The translations under genes and the position numbers were made by a program. DNA of 64,000 bases from Chrysemys picta bellii. Lineage: Eukaryota; Chordata; Testudines; Emydidae. The DNA lies in contig NC_088801.1 of NCBI RefSeq assembly GCF_011386835.1, positions 17,036,824-17,100,823 of the forward strand, written 5' to 3'. Position 1 is the first letter of the stretch. Each line of letters begins with the position of its first letter. Below, one piece after another: positions 10,711 through 21,836 of this stretch. The notes under the pieces are model-generated. The model was not told the origin of the DNA and made no database searches. It worked only from the letters and a program-made list of their open reading frames with translations.

Positions 10711-12714
10711 CTGCGCCAGTAATAATAGCACAATGAGAATGACTCGTATACTATGGCAGGATGTTTTATTAGGATATAAAACATTTTGCATTCATCAAAG
10801 AAAACCTCGGATTTACTAACTGAACTACGGCAAGTATCATTCAGCATGTAAGCATAAATTTGACAGTATGGGAAATAGCCACTATTATTATCCAGATATA
10901 TCCCAAAAGTTAGTCCTGCTTATACTGGGTCAGATTCTCCTCAGATACTCCTCACTTAGTCCCATTGGTTTAAACAGGACTCCTTGAGTGAGTAACAGCT
11001 TAACATGAGTAAGAGTGGGAGAATCCAGCCTCTTTCCCTCTGTAAAACTGCTTTAAGGTTGCACACTTTCCTCAGGTAATATTTATTTATTTATTTGCAT
11101 TTATAAAGTACCCATCATATACAATTTTAAAACCTCTCAAGTATTTCTAAGATAGCATGTACGGCATTCACACAACAAAAGGTCTGTAGGGCTGTGTAAA
11201 GGTTTTATCAACACTTGTTTGGAATAACTAGCATAAAACACTCATGGCTTTACCACCTGTGAGCAATTCAGCCATTTTAAGTCATGCCCCCCTTCCTATC
11301 TTTTGGCAAAGTGGAGGGAAAGCAATAAACTCCACAGTTGGCTCCTTCTCCTCTGGACTCCACGGGGAGGGGCACAGACAAATACATTGCTTCCTCTGGA
11401 AGTGAAGATCCCTAGTAAAGAGAAGCCCTGGTCCTGATACCCCGCTCCATGGAAGTGCTGAAGATTTAGGAGTTCAGTGGCAGCAGAAAGGACGGGGGAG
11501 GAAGTTACATCTGATATTCAGAATAGGGTGGTATTTGTACCTGGTGTTCTGATTATCAACCAGATAGCAGGGTCCACAAGTACAATTATCACCTGGACCC
11601 ACTTTTAAACTTTTTTTAATACGAGCACTTCTTATGGCAGTTTTGAAGATGCTGGTTTTTCCCATGCATTCCTCAATTCATCAGAGATTTAAAATGGCAG
11701 CTACTTATTGGATAAGAGGCATACTCTAACAACAGGAGTATGGGAGTGAGAGGCAGCAGTACTCTAATCAGGATCTGCCACAGACTTGCCAATGTGACAT
11801 TAGGCAAGCCACTTAACTTATCTGTGTGTACCATGGAGAGCAAGAATCTGGGCCAGCTTTATAAAGGAACAGGGGCACCAGTTAAAAAACAGCATAAGAC
11901 AAAAAGATTAGAATAAATCACAACATAACCAACATAAAGATGTTAGCTCATAATAGTGTGAGGTTTACATGCTAGCTGTGGAGCAGTTTAACCATACCCT
12001 TTCTTAAGGAGGTTTTTTTTAAATCATCCTATGTATCCTATATCTCAAGGGTTCCCACTTGCTAACCTGCTGCACCTGTTCTTCCAAAAGGGCTTGACTC
12101 ATTTGGCACTTCTAATCATTCATAGCCCTGCACCTATCAACAGTAGCTTTTACACAAGGGTATGCATTTGCCTATTTGTCCTTTTCATCGTTTACAAGGA
12201 AGGATTGAAAGAGAGACAGATCATTGTAGGGATTAACAAAATGACAGAAACCAAAAGAAGATTATTTTACCATTTACACTACAATGATATTACATCCACT
12301 CACTCATACCACACCAACAGCAAAACCAAAATCAGGAAAGAACTGTATCTCCAAAGGGAAAAAACAACGAAAATCCAAAATCTCTTGTAAAGAAAGACCA
12401 CCATGTAACAGCAACTCAATTCCCTCATCTATAAAATGCCTGGAGATAATAATATTTAAGTAATTAATGTCTGTAAAGCATGAGACAAAGTACCAAGCAT
12501 ACCTGTGGGCACTGTATTGTTATTAATAAATAATAAGGTACCTTTTGTCAATGAATGTTATCAAGTAATCACAAATAATTATGTATTGGATTGTTAATTA
12601 TTCTTTTCATTAAAGTTAGGACATTTAGCAATTTGACTCTTTACAGTTAAATATGGTCTTTAGATTAAATATATATGCTAGTTACACCACTGGCATTTTT
12701 CTTTCAATTTATAC
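10711..12714 (-). other. NCKAP5 intron
   Basis: Contains a palindromic repeat near 10920-11030 (gattctcctcagatactcct and a near complement), MIR-like pieces at about 11755-11860 and 12405-12530, and otherwise AT-rich DNA. The plus-strand frame 12031-12390 has no recognisable product. Confidence 0.45.
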
Positions 12715-12854
12715 CTTTGTTTTTTTAGTGGCTTTCTTGCTGCTCCAGTCTGGAAGAATCTTCTTGTTTTCCACATTTTTTTCAGTATGCTCTAATGAAA
12801 CAGAAGTCACCAGAATTTGTTCCTGTCCACTTTGCTTTGGAGGGTTAATTATTC
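12715..12854 (-). CDS. NCKAP5: NCKAP5 exon (140 bp)
   Basis: Proposed from splice signals and phase, since it is too short to stand out as an open frame. The acceptor is a T-rich tract ending gaattcag before 12854; the donor is AAAG/gtataa after 12715. The two leading bases complete a Gly codon from the 16269 exon. The peptide reads IINPPKQSGQEQILVTSV, then a glutamate- and lysine-rich part containing ENKKILPDWSSKKATKKTK, ending in phase 0. Without this exon the phases of the 16269 and 10710 exons would not fit, which is the strongest argument for it. A stop codon follows immediately in the intron. The plus-strand frame over this stretch is a shadow. Confidence 0.72.
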
Positions 12855-15800
12855 CTGAATTCAGAAAGAGATTAGGCAATTTATGGATCTCATCATCATT
12901 ACACTAACAACAGCATTTGATTGTGTTTAGGAGTAATCCAGTGTTCAATTATGGGTCAGAGTCTGATACTTCTATTCATGTCAAATAATCCCATTCTTCA
13001 ATGGAACTACTTGTATAGTAAGGTGCTGTTCAACATAAGGGTGGCAGAATCTTGCCCAAAGCACTTCCCAGTTATCAGGAGGAGAGAAGAGAAGACACAA
13101 TTTAAAGTCAGTCTTTGACTTTTAAAATATAAACTCTTTGCAAATGAGAAACAAAATGTTACAATGATTTTTAGGAAGTCGTTAGAAGAGCTGTACTGTT
13201 ATTTTATATTCTGATGGAGAGAAACTTAGCAAACTCAGTTTGTTGACAGACACAAATAGGAAATTATACCTTACTCCAGAATTTTTTTAGATCAAATAGT
13301 TCTTTTTATTTACGACATGTATATTATGTAGAACCAAAATCTAAGAAAATAAACAGTGCTTTGTAGAATAAAATGATAGTTGTGTTTTTGGTGAAGTAGG
13401 GTAAAGAAGAAGGGTCAGATGAAAATATTCCAGGAAAGAATGAGTTGACCTCACAATCTGATGTATTCTACTTTTTTTTGCATCTCTTCACGACAATTTA
13501 ATTAAGATACAAACCTTACAAGGTTGGTGCAGTGAATATTAGCATTAAAATCAGTGCAATCTTACTGCTACTAACTTCTTATGAAGCAATTCAATGCTTG
13601 CAGTTTCTATTCAATTTGTTATAATGACAGTGTTTAATCATGGAGTCTACTCTATAGCACACTGCTGAATTGAGGTCACACATGTGACTATTCAAGCATG
13701 TAGCATATAATCTATAACTAAGATTTCTCTTCTGAATCTCTCTTAGCTGTGCCATTAATTAACAATACATTTCTTTCTAAAATAATATGTATCAAAATAT
13801 ATTTTATTTAGCTTTGATGCAAAACCTGCAGGGGAGTTTGCAATAAAGACCACAATATGTATTTGCACTCTAATATACTGCAATTGGAATATGGTTAAAT
13901 CAACTACATTCCAATATGTTTAATTAAAAACCTTCTCATATACATTCTGATGAAAGACTATTTAGTCTTAGGTTCAATTTAAATAACAGCAATTTACCAA
14001 AACATACTTTGGTGGCCTTACCCTAAATTTAAACCTGATGTCTAGCCTTACATGATCATTACATGGGATTTCTTGTATGAGGGCAATGTGGCACAGAGTC
14101 ATGCAAGTTAAATAAATCAGTGTCATTTTTTTAGTTGCAATAAATACTCTACCTTGACAAAGTGTTAGCAAAAAAGTTTCAGCCTGTATATTTTTTGCTG
14201 TTTTTTAAATAGTTTTCTTTTTAGAATGTAAACTCTTTGGGGCAGGGACTGTCTCTTAGTGTGTGTTTATATGTGTTAATCTAAGGCTAGATCCACAAAG
14301 GGATTTAAACATTTAATGGTTACTTTGGGCACCGAAACCCAAAATGTAGATCCTCAATGCTCCTGCTCAAATGCTACCTACCCCTGTAGAAGCCCACATT
14401 TCCATTGGAAAGTTCCCATGGCACCTACACTTCTGCTGGTGAGCATGCACAAAGCTCCCTAAGTCCTGACTCCCAGCACCTAGCTCCTACCTAAACCGCA
14501 GTGGGATCCTCAAACTAAATGTTCCCCCACCTAGCTCACCTGGAGAGCCCGATCAAGTGGGCATTCTCAGAGGATACCTACTAACACAGAAGGAGGTGGT
14601 AGTGTAGCCCAGTGGCTAAAGCACTTACCTGGGATGTGGTCATTGGAGTAGGGGCTTGGAGCGGACTCTTCCACATCCCAGGTGAGTGCACTGACCATTG
14701 GGCTATAGAGTCACTCTCTCACATTTCATTCTCTCTGGCCCAATGAATATTTAAATATTGCATACAAAGTGGAACAGCTTCAACGGGAGAGATTTAAAGC
14801 TACATCCAGAATACCTTGTAGCCCAGTGGTTAGGATATTCACACAGGAAGTGGGAGACCGGGATCAAGTCCTTTTTCCAAATCAGGCAGGATGGATTTGA
14901 AGCTGCACCTCCCATTGGGCTATAGGCTATATAAGGGGTGGAATAGCTGCCCCCCATTTTTTTTGAGAGAAAGGGCTGAGCTGATTTAGGTGTCAGAAGA
15001 GGTTTCATGGCTGTGAATCCCAAGTGGAGGGAGATGCCTGACTCCGTTTGAGAGATGGAGCTCAGGCCGAACCTCTCTCCTCAACACTAGCTTAAACAGC
15101 TCCCTGCTCAGTGATTCCCATTCTTAGGCACCTAACTTTCCTCATGCACTGAACAGGAAGCCTGGGTGTCTAACTCAGGGCTGTGGATTCCACTGTGCAG
15201 CAAGGAGCCTAAACATTAGATGTCTATCTGCCCTTTTTGGTCTAAGTACACAGTTTTTAACAGCAAAGACCACCAATCCTAATAGGGGCTTTTGCGCATT
15301 CCCATAATACAAAGAATACATAATACTGAAGTAGGAAGAATTAAAATGTGTACACCACCCAAAGCAGTTTAATTTACTCTGTTATTTGCAATATTTCCCA
15401 TTTTAAATACAGAAATTACTCCATGATAAAGATAAATACTGCGGTGTAATAAACATCCATTTTTTTTACTGCTACTTGTACTTTTAGGCCACAAGCCTGC
15501 AAACACACATACACACATGTACCTTTACACATTGGCAGTCCCATTGAACTCAGTGGGACTATATTCAATTCAGTTTGTATATATAAAGATACTCATGTGT
15601 GTGTTTGCTGGATTGGGGCCTTAGCAGGCGTCTTTCATTCTTTGGGAGCTATTGTTTTATATGTTATATTTAATGCACATCCTGCTGAACCATCAAAATA
15701 AGTGTTTTTTACTACTGTCTATAAATACATTTGTACAGTGCAGGAACATGTCAAGAGACTTATGTTTATAATTGAGGCAAAATATTCATTGGTATAGAAT

Positions 15801-16268
15801 TTATGCACTGATTCCAAATTACTTTGTATTCCAAGTTCAGTTTTGAAAGCAAGTGTTTATGAATGTGTCATTTTAACATTTAATATCACAATATGGCCAC
15901 TGACAGCAAATTGAGAGCCTGATCCTGAAAGTTGCTGAGCACATGAAATTCTTATTCAAATCAATGGGAATCACCAGTGTTCAGCATTTCTGAGGGCTGG
16001 CCCTACTTTTCTCTCAAATATAGTTTCTTGAGGAAGGGATTTAACATTTTGCACAATTTTCTTTGAGGTACAGATATGCATTATGAGCAACCAAATTTCC
16101 ATTGGACTCAGGTCACCAACTTGATAACCTTATATATTCACATAAGGAATCTTTTCTGCTACAGGCTTAGCATTCCCATTATCTAACGTCACTATTACAG
16201 GGCTTCTGTTAATGGAAACAGACATTAGGGCAGAAATAATCTAATTTCCAGTGTAATTGGCATTTTAC
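12855..16268 (-). other. NCKAP5 intron
   Basis: 12855-14220 shows nothing recognisable. 14225-14262 contains ctctttggggcagggactgt, a frequent amniote repeat core. 14281-15246 is a composite DNA element listed separately. 15496-15625 and 15915-16005 are palindromic repeats of the family with cattgaactcagtgggact and aaatcaatgggaatcacc. 15247-15495 and 16006-16268 are unassigned. Confidence 0.45.
14281..15246. mobile_element. composite non-autonomous DNA element with tRNA-like inserts
   Basis: The left end ctaaggctagatccacaaag and the right end cctttttggtctaag are roughly complementary, and ctaag occurs at both edges. Inside, 14608-14712 is an inverted pair: tagcccagtggctaaagcac is answered by tgaccattgggctatag. 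A second tRNA-like stretch (tagcccagtggttagga) begins near 14819, with ccattgggctatagg at its far end. These resemble Pol III A-box regions. No functional frame was found. Family not assigned. Confidence 0.45.
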
Positions 16269-16583
16269 CTGAGGAGACTGGTTTTGGAAGGCGACTTTGA
16301 AAAGGTCGTACAACTTTGGCAGTCATGGTAGGATCAGATGTTGAATGACTAATCATGTTTTCCACAGATTCTGGGCTCTTAGCTGTTGAAGGCACTTCTC
16401 GCTCAAGAGTTTTGGCTTTTATTGAAGGAGCTGAAGGAAGGGCTTGCTCAGGAGGCATGAAGACTTCAGTTTCTAAAGTTGATTCTTGCTTAGAAACATA
16501 TCGTCCAGTTGACCGGTTTCCTGAGTCTGGGAGAGGGAAGGTTCCTATCCCACTGTCCAATGTTCTCATCTGGCAGCAAGACT
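16269..16583 (-). CDS. NCKAP5: NCKAP5 exon with the MRTLDSGIGTF block
   Basis: A 315-bp exon (two bases, 104 codons, one base). The peptide begins SCCQMRTLDSGIGTFPLPDS, continues GNRSTGRYVSKQES, and ends FQSRLPKPVSS. MRTLDSGIGTFPLPDS is among the best conserved stretches of the NCKAP5/NCKAP5L family and resembles a beta-TrCP-type DSG phosphodegron (DSGIGT), although no function is claimed here. The acceptor is cctgtatcttag, immediately followed by another AG, so two acceptors lie two bases apart. The donor is CAG/gtaaaa. Phase 1 at the 3' end matches the next exon at 12854. Confidence 0.85.
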
Positions 16584-16939
16584 CTAAGATACAGGAAGAT
16601 TGTGTGATGGGAGTGGAGCTAAAGGAATCACTAGTATTTAAAGACAGTGAAAGGGGCTATGGGAAAAGAGGGTATCTTGAAAGGAAGGTTTTAAGGAAAG
16701 AAAAACATTTCACATTTAGCAAGTGTCAATTGTAATTGTAACTTTTAGTATTTCACGTGAAACATCTTTTTAATTAAACACAACAAAACATCACATTAAA
16801 ATACAATTAAACCACAACAAAAAGATAAAAGGCAAGACATTCTAAGTGGCATGACTTAAACTCTTGTTATGACAATGGCTAAAAAGGCATGTACTAGAAA
16901 CTAATTACTGCTCTTAACAGTTGGTATGAATTTCTTTAA

Positions 16940-18651
16940 CAGTTTGGAGAGAATTCAGAGACGACCATTAACATGATTAAGGGCTGGAGGTAGGCTTACA
17001 GGAAAAAGTAAAAGAATTAAGAGTGAAGTGCTCTCCTTCCTGTGTGCAACATGTACAATAGGAATTCATTCCCCCTCTAGGAAGGAAAGGGGTGCCAATG
17101 TGCCACTGCCAGAAGTCATACCATCAATTCTTGCAGATGACCAAGAGCTAAAGGATTACCTGTAGATATCAGCCTCTGAGGGTTCCCCAACAGGCCTCCC
17201 ATAGCACATGGCAAGAAAGCTCACATCCCTGCCTTCTTACACTTCGGCTCAGCTGATGTCATCTAGTCACACATGCACTATGCACTGTCTATTCAAATTG
17301 CAGAGGAGCAGTTACTGCTGATCAGGGAAACAAGTGTTTTAGTTGGTAAATTCCTGACGGGGGACATGACTCAAAGCCTCTCACTAAATCCCTCTCCCTT
17401 GGTTTTCTCAACTGGGTGGTGTTTGGCTCCACCATAGCAGCCACGGAATAAAGAGAGGGATGCAACTGTGGCTCCCCTACGTGGTGGATGGGATGCAGCT
17501 GCGTAATCCTATCCCCTCCCTCTCTAGTCACTCACATAGACTTCCCCTCTGACATAGCTAGCCTGGCCAAACAACCCAGAGCGGGCATTATGGTAATCTA
17601 CCTATATTTTAAGAGTGTAAATACCAAGGAGGAAGCTTGGCTTGAAAGCTTGGAGGACTAATGGCTTGAAACTAAGCAAAATTTAGGTTAAATATCTGGA
17701 AACATATCCTGACAGGAAGATCTATCAGGCTGTTGCAGATACTCCCAAAAGAAGTGGTGGAAGTCCCATTGCTTGAGCAATTTAAAACCAGACTGGAAAC
17801 GGGACTTGAGAGTATATGGTAGCAAGCAATTGTGCCCTGGTAGGACATGGACAATATGACCTGGGGTGGACAAACTTTTTGGCCCGAGGGCCACATCGGA
17901 GTTGCACAACTGTACTGAGGGCCGGGTAGGGAAGGTTGTGCCTCCCCAAATAGCCTGCCCCCCGCCCCCTATCCGCCCCCTCCCACTTCCTGCCCACTGA
18001 CTGCACCCCTCAAAACCCCCAACCCATCCAACCCCCCCCCCCCCGGCTCCTTGTCCCCTGACTGCCCTCTCCCGGGACCCCCACCCTCTATCCAACCCTC
18101 CTGTTCCCTGTCCCCTGACTGCCCCAATGACTATCCACACCCCCCGCCCCCGACAGCTCCCCCTGGGATCCCATCCCCTTATCCAACACCCCCTGCTCCC
18201 TGTCCCCTGACTGCCCTCCCGACCCCTATCCACATCCCTGCCCCCTGACAGGCCCCCCAGGAATCCCACTCCCAACCCTCCCTGTTCCCCATCCCCTGAC
18301 CGCCCCCCCCCCAGAACCTCTGCCCCATCCAACTGTCCCCTCCTCCCTGACTGACCCCCAGGACTCCCGCTCCCTTACCCAACCCCCTGCTCTCCGCGCC
18401 CTTACCAGCACCAGGAGCTTGCAGCAGTGACACCCGGCCAGAGCCAGCTGTGCTCCCCACACTGCCCAGAGGGAGCGGCAGACCAGAGTGTGGCCCATGC
18501 GGCTGCGTGGGAGGGGAGACTGAGAGGGAGAGGCCGGGGACTACGCTTCCAGATTGGGAACTCAGAGGCCGGGCAGGACAGTCCCACAGACCATTGTTTG
18601 CTCACGACTGTAATAGATCTTTTCCATCTTTATTTTCTATGCTTCTATGTA
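16940..18651 (+). mobile_element. old CR1 LINE 3' part, twice interrupted
   Basis: 16940-17010 resembles the CR1 segment preceding the 3' end (attcagagacgaccattaac). 17600-17860 continues it (gtaaataccaaggaggaagc, then atttaggttaaatatctgg). 18611-18651 is the CR1 end (taatagatcttttccatc). The middle, about 17015-17600, is unrelated and unassigned. 17861-18610 is a hAT-like element listed separately. All frames are broken. Orientation is opposite to the gene. Confidence 0.65.
17861..18610 (-). mobile_element. hAT-like MITE, inverted copy, inside a CR1
   Basis: Starts ctggggtggacaaacttttt and ends gtttgctcacgactg, a degraded inverted repeat of the form seen at 37401-38331 and 59945-60450. Its left end matches the right end of those copies, so it is inverted. 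The interior is a C-rich degenerate repeat (units around cccctgactgccctccc). Flanks join into a continuous CR1 (atgac then taatagatc). A clean 8-bp target duplication is not visible. The long minus-strand frame across it (17688-18332) is a composition artefact. Confidence 0.65.
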
Positions 18652-18934
18652 CTGATCTTTTGATGATATTCCTATTTGCCATTTAACACCATCATAGTTA
18701 ACAGTACTCTGTCAAGTCATGTTCTGTTATTTTTCCTCTGCAGCATTTCTAATATTCTTAGAGGTTTGAAAATATTTCTCCCTTATGCATTTTGCCTGTC
18801 TGCTTCTGAAATAATGGCTGTTTTCACTTAATATTTTAATCTTAACTTGATATTGGCATAAGAACTTATCTACCCCCCCCCCAATTTGTTAGGTGGCTAT
18901 TTATGTTTTCAGTTTTTTGTCAGAGGAGTAGTAG

Positions 18935-18993
<59 letters not shown>
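18935..18993 (+). repeat. (TATC)n microsatellite
   Basis: About 14.75 uninterrupted tetranucleotide units, immediately after gtagtag. Likely polymorphic. Confidence 0.97.
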
Positions 18994-19460
18994 GTGGCCC
19001 CTAATTACTGTAGTATATGAGTGCCTCACAGTCTTTAATGCATTTAGCCATATAACACCACTGTGAAGAAGGGAAGTATCATTATCCTCACTTTACAGAT
19101 GGGGATATGAGGCAGAGAGAGAGACTTAGGACTTGTCTACACTTAAAATGCTGCAGCAGAGCAGCTGCACCTCTGTAGTGCTTCAGTGAAGATGCTATCT
19201 ATGCAGACTGAAGGGGTTCTCCCATTGGTGTAGGTGCTAGTGAAAGAAGAATTATTCTGTCGACTGAACACTGTCAACACTGGGGTTAGGTTGTTTTAAC
19301 TTCATTGTTCAGGGGTGTTGATCTTTCACACCCCTCTGCGACGTAGTTATACTGACCTCGTTTCCTAGTGCAGACCAGGCCTTAGTGACTTGCCCAAGAT
19401 CAAACAGGAAACCTGTGGCAAGGCAGGCAAGTGCCTTAACTATTGAACTGTTCTTCCTCC
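18994..19460 (+). repeat. MIR-like repeat split by a MITE
   Basis: Left part 18994-19129 (gtggcccctaattactgtag ... tttacagatggggatatgag). Right part from 19382 to about 19460 (ttagtgacttgcccaagatc ... acaggaaacctgtggca). Removing 19130-19381 plus one TTAG restores the usual order of this common amniote repeat. Confidence 0.65.
19130..19381. mobile_element. MITE with GGACTTGTCTACACT terminus and TTAG duplication
   Basis: 252 bp flanked by TTAG at 19126-19129 and 19382-19385. The left end gacttgtctacacttaaaa and the right end ctagtgcagaccaggcc are imperfect inverted repeats. The insertion site lies inside a MIR-like repeat, so both borders can be read exactly. Terminus and target resemble the TTAA-flanked element at 32008-32293. 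No coding content. Confidence 0.7.
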
Positions 19461-21626
19461 TTTTTAGTTTTAATCTCTCTAGTTTTTTTTTTTTTTAAGC
19501 CACAATAACATAGCTACTTAGAATTCTGTGGACGGTTCCTATCAGATTGTAACAGCGTTACGGTAGGTTACATTCAATGGGTCAGTCCTGGTCACATGCT
19601 ACATGGACTAGCTGGGGTTAGAAACACCCTGGATAATAAGCAGACATCATTTACTGACAACACCCTACCAACTGAAAGAAAAACAGGAGTGAAGAAGAGA
19701 TTTCCATTAATTTCTACTTAGCTGGAAGGATGGTGACTGATGTGGGAATCTTAGTTTGGAGAGGTATAGATCAGATAATAATGGAAATAATTCCAGGGCT
19801 TCAGCAAAGACATGGGATAAACTCGGTGGGATAAAGAGAAGACCAGATTTTGGACCCTAAATATCTTAACAGCATGCCTTTTATGGTCTGCAGTGTTAAT
19901 ATAGGGCCTTATCCTGCATTCCAATTTCATTGGGAATTCTGCAAAAGGAGTGCTTGTAAGAACAAGCACACATCTTGTAACGTCTTTTCCATCACATTGT
20001 TTTAAAAATATCCTATATTAGAAACAACAGTCAGTCCTTCCTAATTACAGCACACCGATGTCTGGTACTGGACTCAAATCAAATAACAGATGCTGATCAT
20101 GCAAGAAAGTAGCAGTGGCCTTCAATACAGGCAAATTGGAAGTGAAAGACTATCAACTCTTTTTGGAACAGCTTCAAGAAAGAACACATCTCGTGCCAGA
20201 GAATCTCTCTTTCTCATGACTCATCTTTACAAATCCTAAGAAACCTAACGTCCATGAAAGATGGAGCTCATAATCAAGAGAAATGACTAGTAAGGACTGT
20301 GCTGATTGCCAAAAAATGATTCTTGAAAAGTGGAAGTCCCCAGCTGTTCCTAAAACAATTGATTAGACGAGAGAGCGACCTAGGAGCACAAAGTAAGTCT
20401 CACTTAATAAAAACAAATACTTTTAACCAGAAATAAGATCTTCTGTAGAATGCTGTACCTGGCTAACCAGCTCTGTAAAAGGAAAAGACGCCATGTTGTA
20501 AAACAGATTTTCGAAAGAGCTCAGTGCCAGGTTTTTAGTGTAGAGCACCCACCACAGGAGCTTGGTTTTCAAAAGGGCTCAGTATTCAGCAGCTCCCACC
20601 GTGACACCCAAAAAGATGTGAACCCAACAAGCTAAAATCTGGCCCTAGATCTAAACACAAAGGACATCACAACTTTCTGTGTAGTACGTTAACTTTTCAA
20701 TGTGTATTACTGCTTTACACCTTAAAGCTTATTTTATGAATACAAATAAACTATTGTTCATCGATGTGTGGGTTTTGTCCCGAAGAACGATTTGCATTAT
20801 TAAGTGAATGAGTATTAAGTATTCCTGTGTGTTGGATTTTAAGTTCCATGAGGCAACTGCCAAATCAAGGTATGTGGAACACTCATCAGGGATGGCTCCC
20901 AAGCCAAACTGCTTAAGCCCGAATAGGACTCCTTTAGGTTCTCTTAGCCCTGCCCTGGGGTTTCAGTTGGAATACTTGCATTACTAAGTGCTGATCAGTA
21001 TGCGTAAGGTTGCATAATCAAACTCAAGGTTATAAAATGACTCAGCAGAACGTTAATGTCCCCAAAGGAGTCATATTTGAACTTAATTGCTATGGTTAGG
21101 GAGTCTTCCCTGGCAAGTATGGGGGCGGGGGGGGGGGGGAGTTGTTTGTTTGTATTTTTTGCCTCAGGGAAGAGAGGCACTATTTCACAGGCATTGCTTT
21201 GTTATAGTGGTCACAGACTTACCATCTGCCATACTACTGACCAAACAGTCCAGAATCAGTCTCTGAAATACAGAAAGAATTTTTCCTCTGCCTGGAGTTG
21301 GTTCTGCCTACAAAACGAAGTCCCTATAACTCCTGTGGGGAGGATGCATTCTTCCAGACTGAAAGCAGAAATAGGCCCAGGACTTTGGGACATTTCCAGG
21401 GGATCACAAACCTCTTCACTCCATGGGGACCTCCTGAATCCTTGTGACAGGCAGCAAACAATGCTATCTCCATATTTCCCTATGGATGGCACAGCTTGAG
21501 GAATACCTCTGGGTTTAGCGAAGCTTCCTCCCACAAGCTGTTACTTCTACAGAAGGCATTGGCCATTATGCTCTCTGATCTAAGAATTGACTGAACAGTT
21601 ATGCATGTGTAGAAATTTCAGTCTAA

Positions 21627-21836
21627 GGGCTTGTCCACACTGGCACTTTACAGCGCTGCAACTTTCTCACTCAGGGGTGTGAAAAAACATCCCCCCGAGT
21701 GCTGCAAGTTTCAGCGCTGCAAAGTGCCAGTATAGACAGTGCACCAGCGCTGGGATCTATTCCCCTTGTGGAGGTTGTTTTTTGTGCTGCGACTACACAA
21801 GCCACATTAAAACGCTGCCACAGTGAAGATGTGCCC
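21627..21836. mobile_element. MITE with GGGCTTGTCCACACT terminus
   Basis: Left end gggcttgtccacactggcac, right end ctgccacagtgaagatgtgccc. An internal inverted pair (ggcactttacagcgctgcaa against ttcagcgctgcaaagtgcc) makes a long hairpin over 21642-21728. The flanks read ctaa on the left and taac on the right, so the duplication is TAA or a decayed TTAA. No open frame. Confidence 0.6.

Noticed and set aside
12653..12907. Hydrophobic 84-codon plus-strand frame resembling a membrane protein
   Set aside because: It is the complement of the proposed NCKAP5 exon 12715-12854 and its polypyrimidine tract, which explains the Phe/Leu richness.
17017..17617. TTAAGAGTG at both ends of the unassigned CR1 interior segment, as a target duplication
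   Set aside because: The right-hand copy appears to be ordinary CR1 sequence (before gtaaatacc), so the match is probably chance. The borders of the intervening segment are unclear.
17688..18332. 214-codon glycine/arginine-rich frame on the minus strand
   Set aside because: It lies over the C-rich body of a hAT-like element. Similar frames appear over the other copies. The composition explains it.
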